Under the pieces are notes generated by a model. That model was not told where the DNA came from and ran no database searches. It worked only from the letters and a program-made list of their open reading frames with translations. From Syntrophus sp963665935 (GTDB taxonomy: Bacteria; Desulfobacterota; Syntrophia; Syntrophales; Syntrophaceae), in NCBI GenBank assembly GCA_963665935.1, contig OY762510.1, positions 3,038,001 through 3,102,000 of the forward strand: a DNA stretch of 64,000 nucleotides. The letters run 5' to 3'. Below are positions 1 through 8,395 of this stretch, one piece after another (within the stretch, counting starts at the first letter, position 1; every line of letters starts with the position of its first letter). The translations under genes were made by a program, and so were the position numbers.

Positions 1-386
1 CGTTGCGCGCCAACCTCAAGGGACAGCTCCATTCCCGTATTCTGAGCGGCAAAGCACTGGACTCAGAAGACAACCCCGTTGCTCGAGCCGCAAAAAGACT
101 GGTGTCCAAAATGGCTGATGGCATGGTGGACGCTCTGGTAACACCCGCCGGTTTGACTAAGCTCGTCGAAGGGGAACGGCGGAAACAAGACCCGAACCCG
201 GATTCGTCGTCCTCATCAGGCAAAGGGAAAAGCAGATTTTTGCAGAACGCCTCTTTTCAGTACGATAGTCTGAGCGAGTTCTCCGTAAGGACAAAAGACG
301 ACAAAAACCGGGAAATCCGGTTTATCCTGACGCGGAATGGTTTGTCATGGAAACTCAGCAATATCATCCTACCTGTGAGCGAATGA
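1..386 (+). CDS. DUF2939-family protein, 5' end outside window
   Basis: The reading frame is already open at the window edge and runs to a TGA at 384-386, giving at least 127 residues. The visible part begins with LRANLKGQL, contains a segment about permanent C-terminal helices (MVDALVTPAGLTKLV), and ends with a compact region, FQYDSLSEFSVRTKDD followed by a basic beta-rich tail. This order matches the end of DUF2939 proteins as I remember them, small envelope-associated proteins of unknown function with an N-terminal membrane anchor. The anchor would lie upstream of the window. A serine-rich linker (SSSSSGKGK) separates the two parts. The TTG at position 3 is probably an internal leucine rather than a start. 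The function is unknown. Confidence 0.7.
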   Translation, partial: LRANLKGQLHSRILSGKALDSEDNPVARAAKRLVSKMADGMVDALVTPAGLTKLVEGERRKQDPNPDSSSSSGKGKSRFLQNASFQYDSLSEFSVRTKDDKNREIRFILTRNGLSWKLSNIILPVSE

Positions 387-498
387 GGGATACATGAAAA
401 TTGCCGGCGAGCCCCTGTCCGTTCTCCGCAATCGCCCTGATTTTAAAAAGCGCTTTACCTCAGGCTGAGATCCGTTTTGTTTCAAGGGATGGGACGAT

Positions 499-1317
499 TT
501 AAGCGATGGCGTTCCGTCTTCGGCGCCAGATGGCCAGCCAGGCAGCCAGGGGGCTTAAGGGGATATGGACCAGATAGGTGAAGGGAAGGGCGGCAATCAG
601 ACTCAAGGCCAGCACTGCATGATAATAGGCGATATTCGGCATCCATCCCATCCGGCCGATAAATTCCGCAAGAATAATGGAAAAAATCGTGAGGCGCACA
701 AAGAGACGTTGTCCGGAAAACTGGCCTCTAAGCTGCTTATCGATCATCGCATCATCGAGACGATGGCGGATTGAGCCGACCTGCCGTCGCAGCACCGTAT
801 ACAGCAGACAGCCGTTTCCAATCATGGCCAGGGGGAGATCGAACCACGCAATGGACTGGAAGAAGGCCGCCCATGATCCGAAAAGAAACTGACTGGGAAA
901 CTTCTCGGCATTGCCGAAGATGAAAGCAAGGAGATTGGAGATCGCCAGATTGGTTCCCCCGGGAATAGGACGATGAAAATCCGGGATCGCGACTCCGCCG
1001 GCGATTTTGGACAACAGAATTCCTGTTGCAATGACATAGCCGGTGACCGTTAAGAGGATGGCCAGGTGATACATGGTACAGCCAAGAGTCCAGATACGGT
1101 TGGCTTTATAATGAAAATGCAGGGCAGGTCCGAGCAGCAGTCTTTTTGTGATCGTCCCGAACGATGGCGGTGATGGGGCGTCGACTAGTTCAATCGCCGC
1201 CCGGGTGTGCCGGGGCAGGCCTACCATGATCAAGCGCACGAATCGATCCAGAAGCCCGAACCCGCATAATCCCATGGCAGTATAGAAGTAGCATGTGAGG
1301 AGCAGCTCGACATTCAT
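499..1317 (-). CDS. NarI/HdrE-like membrane cytochrome b subunit
   Basis: This 272-residue protein is hydrophobic along most of its length, with five or six predicted membrane helices. Several histidines lie in or near helices (LHFHYKANR, MYHLAILL, YYHAVL) and could be heme b ligands, as in the NarI/HdrE family. It starts two bases after the stop of the iron-sulfur protein encoded upstream on the same strand, so the pair is almost certainly translationally coupled. In methanogens HdrE anchors HdrD and passes electrons from a membrane carrier; related DsrM-DsrK and Hme pairs do the same in sulfate reducers. The natural reading is a membrane menaquinone or carrier module with the neighbour as catalytic subunit. 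The fit to HdrE or DsrM is by architecture, not by a decisive signature. Confidence 0.75.
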   Translation of the reverse strand: MNVELLLTCYFYTAMGLCGFGLLDRFVRLIMVGLPRHTRAAIELVDAPSPPSFGTITKRLLLGPALHFHYKANRIWTLGCTMYHLAILLTVTGYVIATGILLSKIAGGVAIPDFHRPIPGGTNLAISNLLAFIFGNAEKFPSQFLFGSWAAFFQSIAWFDLPLAMIGNGCLLYTVLRRQVGSIRHRLDDAMIDKQLRGQFSGQRLFVRLTIFSIILAEFIGRMGWMPNIAYYHAVLALSLIAALPFTYLVHIPLSPLAAWLAIWRRRRNAIA

Positions 1318-1319
1318 GA

Positions 1320-2930
1320 CTACACAGCAATCAAAAGGGTTTCGTATTGGCTGAACATTTCCCGCGAAAGCTCCAGGACTTCGTAAGCATCGGGATGGAT
1401 ATCGAACCCCGGCTGAAGCTTGAGAAAAAGATACGTCTTGAAGTCGGAATAGGCTTTCATGTCAGGATGGTCCTTGAAATAACGGGATGTTACCGGATCG
1501 TTGGCCAGCCACATAAACAGTGCCGACATATCCGAGCTTGCGGAAATCTTCTCGAACAAACCGGCCATGCTGTGATTAAAGATAAATTCGGACGTTCGCT
1601 GCCGAAAGACGGCGGGCATCTGAGTCCGATACGATTGGCCGGAGCGCTCAAGGGCTCGTTGCATCGCTTCATGAACCAGCTCGTAGGTCATAAAAGACAT
1701 CCGCTGATCCGGCTTTGACAGCTTGTAGGTCTGGCAGATGTCTTCCAGCGTCAGCATGCATACGGCGCAAGGGGTTACCACTTTTTCGGCAGTGGTGGCC
1801 GAAATCTGGTTTGCCTTGATCTGGGAGATCTCCCGCCGCAGCTGCGAATTTTCAGGTAAACGGAGCGGGCCTGTTCCGCCGTTGCAGCAATAATTGTATT
1901 CCCCTTTGGGGGACATCTCGATGATGTCCGCGGCCACCCGATTCAGCAGTTCCCGTTCGAGCTGACTCATACCCGAAAGTCGAACGACCTTGCAGGGATC
2001 ATGGAATGTAACGGGACCCGGCACTTTCTCAACCGGCAAAGCGCCCGATTGAATCAACTCCAGCATCAGGGAATCGAGGCTCTGTACGGGAAACTTGAAG
2101 GGACGTCCCAGAATGGTTTCCGCCTCGACATAGAATGTCCGGACATCACAGCCGCATTCGGAAACCAGGACCCGGCGCACCGAGAGCCGCTGCGCTTCCT
2201 GCTCGACCTCTTCCAGCATCTCCCTGGAAAGATTACGGTCCACCACGAGATGCTCCGCATCCGTACCCGTATCCGTCAGTCTTGAGGAGAAGGTATAGCT
2301 TACCCCCGCGGCATTGAGAATCTGGGGAATTTTGATGGCAAAATCAGGAAATTTTGTATTTTCCACAGCCGAGGGAGCAAAGAGATAATCAACATCGGGC
2401 GTGTCGATGGGAACCAGGGTCTTTTCGTGTGACAGAAAGAGACCATACCTGAGCATGATTTTCTCTTTGGGGATGGAAAAAGAATGGCGGACACGGCGGC
2501 TGCCTTCAACCACTTCGTTTAAAACCGGATTTTCCTTGATCAGTCCCGAATCGCAAAAGGCGGTGCGTGCCAGACGCACGACACTTCGATTGGAGAGCCC
2601 AAGAGGGCAGGATAGCGTACAGCGTCCACAGGACGTGCACTTCCAGAAATAGGGCATGTATTGGCGCAGGGTCTCTTCGGTCAGGGGAGAGCGCAGTCCC
2701 AGGGATGTGGCCATTCGCCCAATGGGGTGAATGTGGGAATAATAAACCTTGCGAATGAAGTCTTTCTTATATTTTGGGTGGAGGGTGGCGTCACCGGTAG
2801 CCAGATACCAGGCGCAGCCGCTGCCGCAGTTGTGGCAGTCAAGACAGGCATCCATCGCCAGCAGTTCTTCGGCGCCGATGTGCTTTTTCAAAGAGTCAAG
2901 AAATAATTCAACCGGTTTGGAATTCCCCAT
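1320..2930 (-). CDS. HdrD/DsrK-like iron-sulfur oxidoreductase subunit
   Basis: The 536-residue protein starts with two ferredoxin-like cysteine sets, CLDCHNCGSGC at residues 29-39 and CTSCGRCTLSCP near residue 100. It then has a CCG-type region with the pattern HDPC, YNYCCNGG and TPCAVC between about residues 320 and 405. The CCG domain binds the special non-cubane cluster of HdrB/HdrD. An earlier, weaker half-domain is seen at SECGCD. About 120 residues follow the last CCG cysteines and form an extra C-terminal domain not found in short HdrD proteins. The ATG at 2930 is preceded by a GGGAGAG ribosome site. The cytochrome-like gene follows two bases after the stop. The likely role is disulfide or similar thiol redox chemistry linked to membrane electron flow; the substrate cannot be read from the sequence. 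Confidence 0.8.
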   Translation of the reverse strand: MGNSKPVELFLDSLKKHIGAEELLAMDACLDCHNCGSGCAWYLATGDATLHPKYKKDFIRKVYYSHIHPIGRMATSLGLRSPLTEETLRQYMPYFWKCTSCGRCTLSCPLGLSNRSVVRLARTAFCDSGLIKENPVLNEVVEGSRRVRHSFSIPKEKIMLRYGLFLSHEKTLVPIDTPDVDYLFAPSAVENTKFPDFAIKIPQILNAAGVSYTFSSRLTDTGTDAEHLVVDRNLSREMLEEVEQEAQRLSVRRVLVSECGCDVRTFYVEAETILGRPFKFPVQSLDSLMLELIQSGALPVEKVPGPVTFHDPCKVVRLSGMSQLERELLNRVAADIIEMSPKGEYNYCCNGGTGPLRLPENSQLRREISQIKANQISATTAEKVVTPCAVCMLTLEDICQTYKLSKPDQRMSFMTYELVHEAMQRALERSGQSYRTQMPAVFRQRTSEFIFNHSMAGLFEKISASSDMSALFMWLANDPVTSRYFKDHPDMKAYSDFKTYLFLKLQPGFDIHPDAYEVLELSREMFSQYETLLIAV

Positions 2931-3563
2931 TATTCTCTCCCTTTAGACCGCTTGTCCCGGAACGTAAAATATTGCGAGTTGGTTGTTTTGTCCGTTGCGA
3001 AGAGCAATCCGATTGCTCAAGAGAAAATTTCGCTCACCCACAATCTGCCGACTAAGAAGCTATTGACATTCTAAAAGACAAATGCCGTACCATCCGAAGT
3101 CAAGAAATTGCCGCCATTGGTTAAAAAGGCTGGTTTTCTTCGGGGGGGAACAGGTTAAGGCGTTTAAGGAAGCCGTAAGTGTCTGGCTGAACTCCGTTTC
3201 CTTCTTATCTCTATAATTCCTAATATTTCAAGTAATAATTTCTGTAAAGTAAGGTTTTTCTGCAATTTTTATTTCAGCCAGAATACTACGGGAAAACACT
3301 TATAAGAAAATATAACCCGAATTACGTTTGTTTTATTGCCTGGAAAAATCTAATTAGATGGAAAGAAGGGCATGCAAAATAACGGCCTGGACATCCGGCA
3401 TAACCCCGACAAGAAAATGAGCTATTGACAGTTCAACGTAAATCCGCTACGTTACATAGCAATTGAAATAAGCTGAAAAAGCTGTTTGTCTTAATTTCCG
3501 GAAAAGAAGGGGAATGTGGATTTCCGGATTAAAAAATTCATTCATTTTAAGGAGGAATGACCG
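2931..3563. other. intergenic region, mostly without a recognised gene
   Basis: These 630 bases separate the minus-strand redox pair from the plus-strand SAP gene. I found no convincing open frame. The stretch is AT-richer than its surroundings. It holds an exact TATAAT at 3212-3217 without a good -35 and an 8-base inverted repeat (CTGGCTGA at 3183-3190, TCAGCCAG at 3274-3281) with 83 bases between the arms. It also carries the promoter and palindrome listed at 3425-3453. The divergent promoters for both sides must lie here. Confidence 0.5.
3425..3453 (+). promoter_or_regulatory. sigma-70-like promoter with operator palindrome
   Basis: A consensus -35 TTGACA (3425-3430) is followed after 17 bases by TACGTT (3448-3453), a weak -10. 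The perfect inverted repeat AACGTA (3435-3440) and TACGTT (3448-3453), with 7 bases between the arms, covers the spacer and the -10. A protein bound there would block the promoter. The downstream gene is the SAP-domain protein, whose start is 110 bases further on. Confidence 0.4.
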
Positions 3564-3749
3564 ATGAAAATTCAGGAAATAAGAAAGATAGCCAAACATT
3601 GGGGAATCGACACAAGAATCGGACGTTCCAAGCAGGATCTGATCTGGGATATCCAAGTCAGGGAAGGAAACAGCCCCTGCTTTCACACCAGAGAGGAATG
3701 CGAAAACAATTGTCTCTGGAAAGGTGACTGCATCAAGGTGCGCCATTGA
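3564..3749 (+). CDS. small SAP-domain protein with C-terminal cysteines
   Basis: This 61-residue protein begins with MKIQEIRKIAKHWGIDT and continues through a basic helix to DLIWDIQ. That is the helix-turn-helix pattern of a SAP domain, a short nucleic-acid-binding fold. The last 25 residues carry four cysteines (CFHTREEC, ENNCLWKGDC) that could bind a metal or form a small knuckle. A strong AAGGAGG site lies just upstream. I remember deltaproteobacterial small proteins with the same two-part layout. A terminator follows 31 bases after the stop, so the gene is probably transcribed alone. The role is unknown; a nucleic-acid-binding regulator is the simplest guess. Confidence 0.75.
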   Translation: MKIQEIRKIAKHWGIDTRIGRSKQDLIWDIQVREGNSPCFHTREECENNCLWKGDCIKVRH

Positions 3750-3780
3750 AAACCCTTTGAAAATCGTCGGCGAGAGTTAT

Positions 3781-3808
3781 GGGGGCAGGAAGATTCTGCC
3801 CCCCTTTT
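3781..3808 (+). terminator. rho-independent terminator of the SAP gene
   Basis: A perfect 8-base stem (GGGGGCAG, 3781-3788, and CTGCCCCC, 3796-3803) with a 7-base loop is followed by C and TTTT. It lies after the SAP gene. It would be inside the radical SAM gene only if that gene used the far-upstream ATG at 3724, which argues for the later start. Confidence 0.65.
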
Positions 3809-3846
3809 CACAGCCTTTCAGGAAAAGCGGTAACCTCTTTACACAA

Positions 3847-4824
3847 ATGAATAGAAGTCCTGTCAAGTTCTCCGACGTCCAGACGGCAGAGCCGCGGTGG
3901 GGACGTTTCTTCGGGATGCCCATCCGCCGCGCGGCTCCCTTTCCTGTTTTTTTCCTCCGGCGCAAACTCTTTGGCCAGAAAATTCCCCTTCTGGCGAGTT
4001 TCAAATTGACTTACCGCTGTAATCTTTCCTGTCTTGCCTGTCCCTTTCATCGCCGGGCCGAAGAAGAGCGCGCCCACATGAGCTGGTCCATGGCCAGGGC
4101 TTCCCTGGATGCCCTGAAGCACGCCGGCGCCCTGATTGTCGTTTTTGAAGGCGGGGAGCCGTTTCTGTGGCGGGATGGACGCCACGATCTCCGTGACTTG
4201 ATCGATTACGCCAGGCGGCTCTTCCCCCGCGTTGCCGTAACCACCAACGGGACCTTTCCTTTGGATGTTCCGGCAGATGTCCTCTGGGTCAGTCTGGACG
4301 GCTTGAGGGAAGTCCACAACCGGCTTCGCTCCGGTTCTTTCGACAAAGTCTGGGCTAATCTGCGTGCATCGCGGCATCGACGCCTTTTTGTCCACTTCAC
4401 GATCAACCGCGAGAATCGGCGGGATATCCGGCCGCTCCTGAATCAACTTCCAGAAATACCGGCATTCCGTGGCATGACGGTTCAGCTCTTTTACCCCTAT
4501 GGGCAGGGAGAGGCGCCTCTGGCCTTGTCCGAAAGGGAACGAAAGGAGGTCCTGGAGGAGGTTATCGAAATGAAGAAGCAGGGTCTTCCAATCCTCAACT
4601 CCACTGGACGTCTGAGGGCCATGATACAAAACGACTGGCGCTGCCATGACGACATCCTCATCAATGTCGATCCCGACGGCGCCATTACCCGGGGCTGCTA
4701 TGTCAAGAGCCGGGGCCGGATCAACTGTCAGGAGTGCGGTTTTTCCCCTGTCTCGGAGGCATCAGGCGCCCTGGACCTTCTGCTCGGATCCTTGAAGGCA
4801 GGCTGGTCGATCTTTGTGAAGTGA
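3847..4824 (+). CDS. radical SAM protein with extra C-terminal cysteines
   Basis: The motif CNLSCLAC supplies the three cysteines of a radical SAM cluster at residues 58, 62 and 65, just after a short basic N-terminus. A GGEP motif follows (FEGGEPFLW), as expected for SAM binding. The C-terminal part has further cysteines (WRCHDD, GCYVK, NCQECGF), which suggests a SPASM- or twitch-like auxiliary cluster. The family acts on peptides, cofactors or lipids, and the substrate here cannot be told. I chose the ATG at 3847 (325 residues). The earlier ATG at 3724 would overlap the SAP gene and read through a terminator. A further in-frame ATG near 3916 is possible, and the ribosome site is weak for all of them. 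It lies just upstream of the recC group but has no obvious functional link to it. Confidence 0.75.
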   Translation: MNRSPVKFSDVQTAEPRWGRFFGMPIRRAAPFPVFFLRRKLFGQKIPLLASFKLTYRCNLSCLACPFHRRAEEERAHMSWSMARASLDALKHAGALIVVFEGGEPFLWRDGRHDLRDLIDYARRLFPRVAVTTNGTFPLDVPADVLWVSLDGLREVHNRLRSGSFDKVWANLRASRHRRLFVHFTINRENRRDIRPLLNQLPEIPAFRGMTVQLFYPYGQGEAPLALSERERKEVLEEVIEMKKQGLPILNSTGRLRAMIQNDWRCHDDILINVDPDGAITRGCYVKSRGRINCQECGFSPVSEASGALDLLLGSLKAGWSIFVK

Positions 4825-4847
4825 GAATGCCGCAGGAGGGCAAAGGC

Positions 4848-5036
4848 ATGGCAGAAAAATTCGACTTCGAAAAACCGGAAAGCAGCCGTGCGGAAAGTCA
4901 TCTGCAGATGGTCCGCTACGTTCCGGAAGAAGAGTTGTTTGAACGCATTCCCCTGTGCCGGTTTCTCAGCGATCTGTCCGCTTTCTTTGAAAATGAGGAT
5001 GCTGCCGGGGAATCTGAGGAAGGTGGGGAGAAATGA
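4848..5036 (+). CDS. small acidic protein of unknown function before recC
   Basis: A 62-residue frame starts at an ATG eight bases after AGGAGG (4834-4839). It is acidic and amphipathic, with a well-formed core (VRYVPEEELFERIPLCRF) and a low-complexity acidic end (AAGESEEGGEK). It fills the gap between the radical SAM gene and recC in the same direction. I do not recognise a family. The good ribosome site and protein-like composition support it; its shortness is the main doubt. Confidence 0.45.
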   Translation: MAEKFDFEKPESSRAESHLQMVRYVPEEELFERIPLCRFLSDLSAFFENEDAAGESEEGGEK

Positions 5037-5064
5037 GGGAAGTCCGAAAAGAGCGTCGAAATCC

Positions 5065-8000
5065 ATGCCCGGATTGAATCTCTTTGTAAGCAACCGCATG
5101 GAAATCCTTGCGGAGAAACTGGCTGATGTTCTGGAGAACCCCCTTGCCTCGCCGCTTGCAGAGGAGCTCATCGTCGTGCAGAGCAGGGGAATGGAACGGT
5201 GGATCTCCATGCAACTGGCCGCTTTCCATGGGATCTGCGCCAATGTCCGCTTTCCCTTTCCTCGGAACTGTATTGCAGAACTGTTTCAAAGCGTTCTGCC
5301 GGAGGAGCAGGCAACGTCCTATTTTGATCCGGAGGCGGCCGCCTGGCGGATCTTTTCTCTGCTGCCTTCCTGTTCGCCCCATCCGGGCTTTAAACCCCTG
5401 GGTGCCTACCTGAGCGACGATCCTCAAGGGTTGAAGCGTTATCAACTGTCACGGAAGATCGCCCAACTCTACGATTCGTACCTGATTTTCCGTCCGGAGA
5501 TGGTCCTGGACTGGGAGGGGGGAATTTCCAGGGAAGAGGAGGAATTCTGGCAGGCTGAACTGTGGCGAAGATTCAACGGAAAGAACAGGATTCTCCATTC
5601 CGCGGCGCTCCGTTCGGCCTTTTATAAGGCCCTTCGAAAAAAGAACCCGGATTTCTCCCATTTGCCGGAACGCCTCTCCCTCTTCGGCATTTCCTATCTT
5701 CCGCCCTTTTATCTGGAGATATTCCTGGCCGTCTCGTCTTTCCTGGAGGTCAACCTCTTTCTTTTGAATCCTTCCCGGGAGTTCTGGTTCGACATCCGTT
5801 CTTCCCGGGAGATCAGCCGGGAGATGAAGCGGGGGGAAAACACTGCCGACCGGGGCGTCGGCGAGGCCGAATCAACCGATCATCCCCTGTATCTGGAAGA
5901 AGGGAACAGCCTGCTGGCCTCCCTGGGCACGCTGGGGCGGGAGTTCTGGTCCTTCCTGAGCGAGTCTTCTGGCCGGGAGGAGGAACTCTATGCCGAACCG
6001 GGAGAGGATTCGCTCCTCGCTGCGATCCAGTCCGACATCCTGAATCTGCGGGAGCGGGGAGGGGAGGGCGAACCTGCCGTCCGTACCGAAATAAAAGCTG
6101 CGGATGCCTCTCTTTCTTTTCATGCCTGCCATAGTCCTATGCGTGAGGTGGAAGTGCTTTTCGATTCGCTGCTGGCCCTTCTGGAAGCCGATCCCTCCCT
6201 GATGCCTTCCGACATTGGCGTCATGGCCCCGGACATCGAGCCCTATGCCCCCTTTATTTCGGCCGTTTTCGATTCGGAGGCAGGAAGCATCCCTTATTCT
6301 ATCGCCGACCGCGCTCCACTTGTGGGAAGTCCGATTCTCCAGGGTTTTCTGGCGATTCTGGATCTTCCCCAGGGACGCTTTACTGCCGGCGAGGTGCTTT
6401 CTCTTCTCGAAAATAATGCTGTTCGAAGAAAGTTCGGGATGACCGAAAAGGATTTTGAACGTATTTCCTCCTGGGTGACCGAGTGCGGTATCCGCTGGGG
6501 AATTGACGGACGGAGCCGCTCGCAGGAGGGGCTGCCGGAAATTTCGGATAATTCATGGCGTTGGGGGCTGGAGCGCCTCCTGCTCGGATATGCCCTGCCT
6601 GCGAGCGAGAAGGAACTCTTTGCCGGTGTTCTGCCCTGTGAACCCGGTGAAGGGAGTGAAGTCCAGCTTCTCGGTATTCTGGCGACCTTTGCAGACCGGC
6701 TTTTTGCGACTTCGGACAGTCTGACTTCGGACAGGTCGCTTGCGGAATGGGGCGGGCTTTTCGTTGAGATCGTGGATCGGTTTTTTTCCGTGGATGAGAA
6801 TTTTGAGCCCGATGTTTCCGCTCTTCGCCAAATTTGCCAGGATCTGAAGATTCTTGACGGAAGAACGGGCTTTATCGACAGAATCAGTCTTGCCGTGGTG
6901 CGTTCCTTTCTCGATGAACGGCTGCGAGGGTCAGGAGTGGATTCAGGATTTCTCAGTCAGGGAATCACCTTCTGCTCCCTTCTTCCCATGAGAAGCATCC
7001 CTTTCAAGGTCCTCTGTCTTTTGGGGATGAACAACGGAGACTATCCGAGAAGGCCCCAGACTCCCGGGTTCGATTTGATGGCCCGGCATCCCCGGCGGGG
7101 CGACCGCTCCCGGAGAAATGACGATCGGTATCTCTTTCTCGAAGCCCTGCTTTCCGCCCGGGAAACGCTCTATATCAGCTATATCGGACAGAGCCTCGAG
7201 GACAACAGCAGAATCCCGCCCTCTCCGGTGGTCAGTGAACTTCTGGACTATATCCGGCAGGGATTTGTTGCTCAGGAAGGTGACCCTGATCCTGCCGGAA
7301 CTCTTGTGACCTTTCATCCCCTTCAGGCCTTCGATCCTGCCTGTTTCACAGGGGGATCCCCCCGCTTGTTCAGCTTTTCCGAAGAGAATTGCCGAGCAGC
7401 AACGGCTCTGCGAAACCGAACCCTGGAAGGTCCGGTCAGGGAAAGGGAATCCGATCGACTTCCGGAAGACCCGGAAAGGGGAGGACAGGCGTCCCTCCGG
7501 GATCTGATCGCCTTCTTCCGCCATCCCTCCAGGTTTTTTCTGGAACGGCGAGTGGGGGTAATTCTGGTGGAAACAGGCGCAGAGGAGGATGAAAACGAGC
7601 CCTTTGCTCTGAAAGGCCTTGACCGCTACGACGTTGAACAGCGGTTTATGGAGCATGAAATCGAGACCGGGGATCTCGAAGAATTGTATCCCGCCCTGAC
7701 TGCTTCAGGCCGTCTTCCTCACGGACGGATCGGACAGTGCAGCCTTCATGGCATCAGCCGCAACATACGGACCTTTGTCCGCCATTATTCCGATGTCCTG
7801 CGCGAAAAACCCATCCCGTCTCCCGATCTGAATCTTGAAGTGGCCGGTGTCCGAATTTCCGGGCAGTTCGAGGGGCTTCATCCGAGAGGCTTGGTTCACT
7901 ACCGGTATTCGAGAATAAAGGCAAAGGATCGCCTGAAGCTGTGGATCATGCATCTCCTGCTGCAGGCCGCCTCCGGCTCCGACGGGTCGTGGCCGGAGAG

Positions 8001-8379
8001 CCTGCTCCTGGGAAAGGACGAATATGGCAAGGACGGCTCATGGACTTTGGTCCCCGTCGAGGATGCCCATGCTCGACTGGAAGCACTACTGAACATCTAT
8101 CGGGAAGGTCTCTGCCGGCCTCTGCCCTTCTTTCCGGAAGCCTCCTGGGCCTACGCGGCCAGAAAAACCCGAAACGGCGGCACTTGGGTGAGAGTAGAAG
8201 ATGCAGCTTTTGAAGCCGCCCGAACGGTCTGGGCGGGCAACGATTTTCTGCCGGGAGAAGGGACCGATGGCTATAACCGTCTCCTTTATCGAGATTCTGA
8301 TCCTCTAAACCGGGAATTTCAGGATTTGTCCATTGCCGTTTTCGAGCCGCTGCTCAATGCACAGCGAAAGAACAAGTAA
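5065..8379 (+). CDS. recC: exodeoxyribonuclease V subunit gamma (RecC)
   Basis: RecC is the structural subunit of the RecBCD helicase-nuclease that processes double-strand breaks and recognises Chi. The protein opens with a typical RecC start (LNLFVSNRMEILAEKLA) and continues with VVQSRGMERWISMQLA. A central block, LPMRSIPFKVLCLLGMNNGD, closely matches the E. coli protein as I remember it. Length from the ATG at 5065 is 1104 residues, against 1122 in E. coli. The frame stays open further upstream, but those extra residues look like out-of-frame sequence of the small upstream ORF. RecC has an inactive helicase fold, and no Walker A motif is visible, as expected. RecB follows 16 bases later, so recC, recB and recD form one operon. 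Confidence 0.93.
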   Translation: MPGLNLFVSNRMEILAEKLADVLENPLASPLAEELIVVQSRGMERWISMQLAAFHGICANVRFPFPRNCIAELFQSVLPEEQATSYFDPEAAAWRIFSLLPSCSPHPGFKPLGAYLSDDPQGLKRYQLSRKIAQLYDSYLIFRPEMVLDWEGGISREEEEFWQAELWRRFNGKNRILHSAALRSAFYKALRKKNPDFSHLPERLSLFGISYLPPFYLEIFLAVSSFLEVNLFLLNPSREFWFDIRSSREISREMKRGENTADRGVGEAESTDHPLYLEEGNSLLASLGTLGREFWSFLSESSGREEELYAEPGEDSLLAAIQSDILNLRERGGEGEPAVRTEIKAADASLSFHACHSPMREVEVLFDSLLALLEADPSLMPSDIGVMAPDIEPYAPFISAVFDSEAGSIPYSIADRAPLVGSPILQGFLAILDLPQGRFTAGEVLSLLENNAVRRKFGMTEKDFERISSWVTECGIRWGIDGRSRSQEGLPEISDNSWRWGLERLLLGYALPASEKELFAGVLPCEPGEGSEVQLLGILATFADRLFATSDSLTSDRSLAEWGGLFVEIVDRFFSVDENFEPDVSALRQICQDLKILDGRTGFIDRISLAVVRSFLDERLRGSGVDSGFLSQGITFCSLLPMRSIPFKVLCLLGMNNGDYPRRPQTPGFDLMARHPRRGDRSRRNDDRYLFLEALLSARETLYISYIGQSLEDNSRIPPSPVVSELLDYIRQGFVAQEGDPDPAGTLVTFHPLQAFDPACFTGGSPRLFSFSEENCRAATALRNRTLEGPVRERESDRLPEDPERGGQASLRDLIAFFRHPSRFFLERRVGVILVETGAEEDENEPFALKGLDRYDVEQRFMEHEIETGDLEELYPALTASGRLPHGRIGQCSLHGISRNIRTFVRHYSDVLREKPIPSPDLNLEVAGVRISGQFEGLHPRGLVHYRYSRIKAKDRLKLWIMHLLLQAASGSDGSWPESLLLGKDEYGKDGSWTLVPVEDAHARLEALLNIYREGLCRPLPFFPEASWAYAARKTRNGGTWVRVEDAAFEAARTVWAGNDFLPGEGTDGYNRLLYRDSDPLNREFQDLSIAVFEPLLNAQRKNK

Positions 8380-8395
8380 GGATTGATCAAACGTT

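Noticed and set aside
394..468. A 24-codon ORF (MKIAGEPLSVLRNRPDFK) after the DUF2939 gene
   Set aside because: It recalls the start of a transporter but stops at once; too short and no other support.
3063..3091. TTGACA at 3063-3068 in the intergenic region after the redox pair
   Set aside because: No acceptable -10 at 16-18 bases and no gene near enough downstream.
3724..3846. Upstream extension of the radical SAM protein to ATG 3724
   Set aside because: It would overlap the SAP gene and run through a hairpin terminator, and its sequence has no family character.
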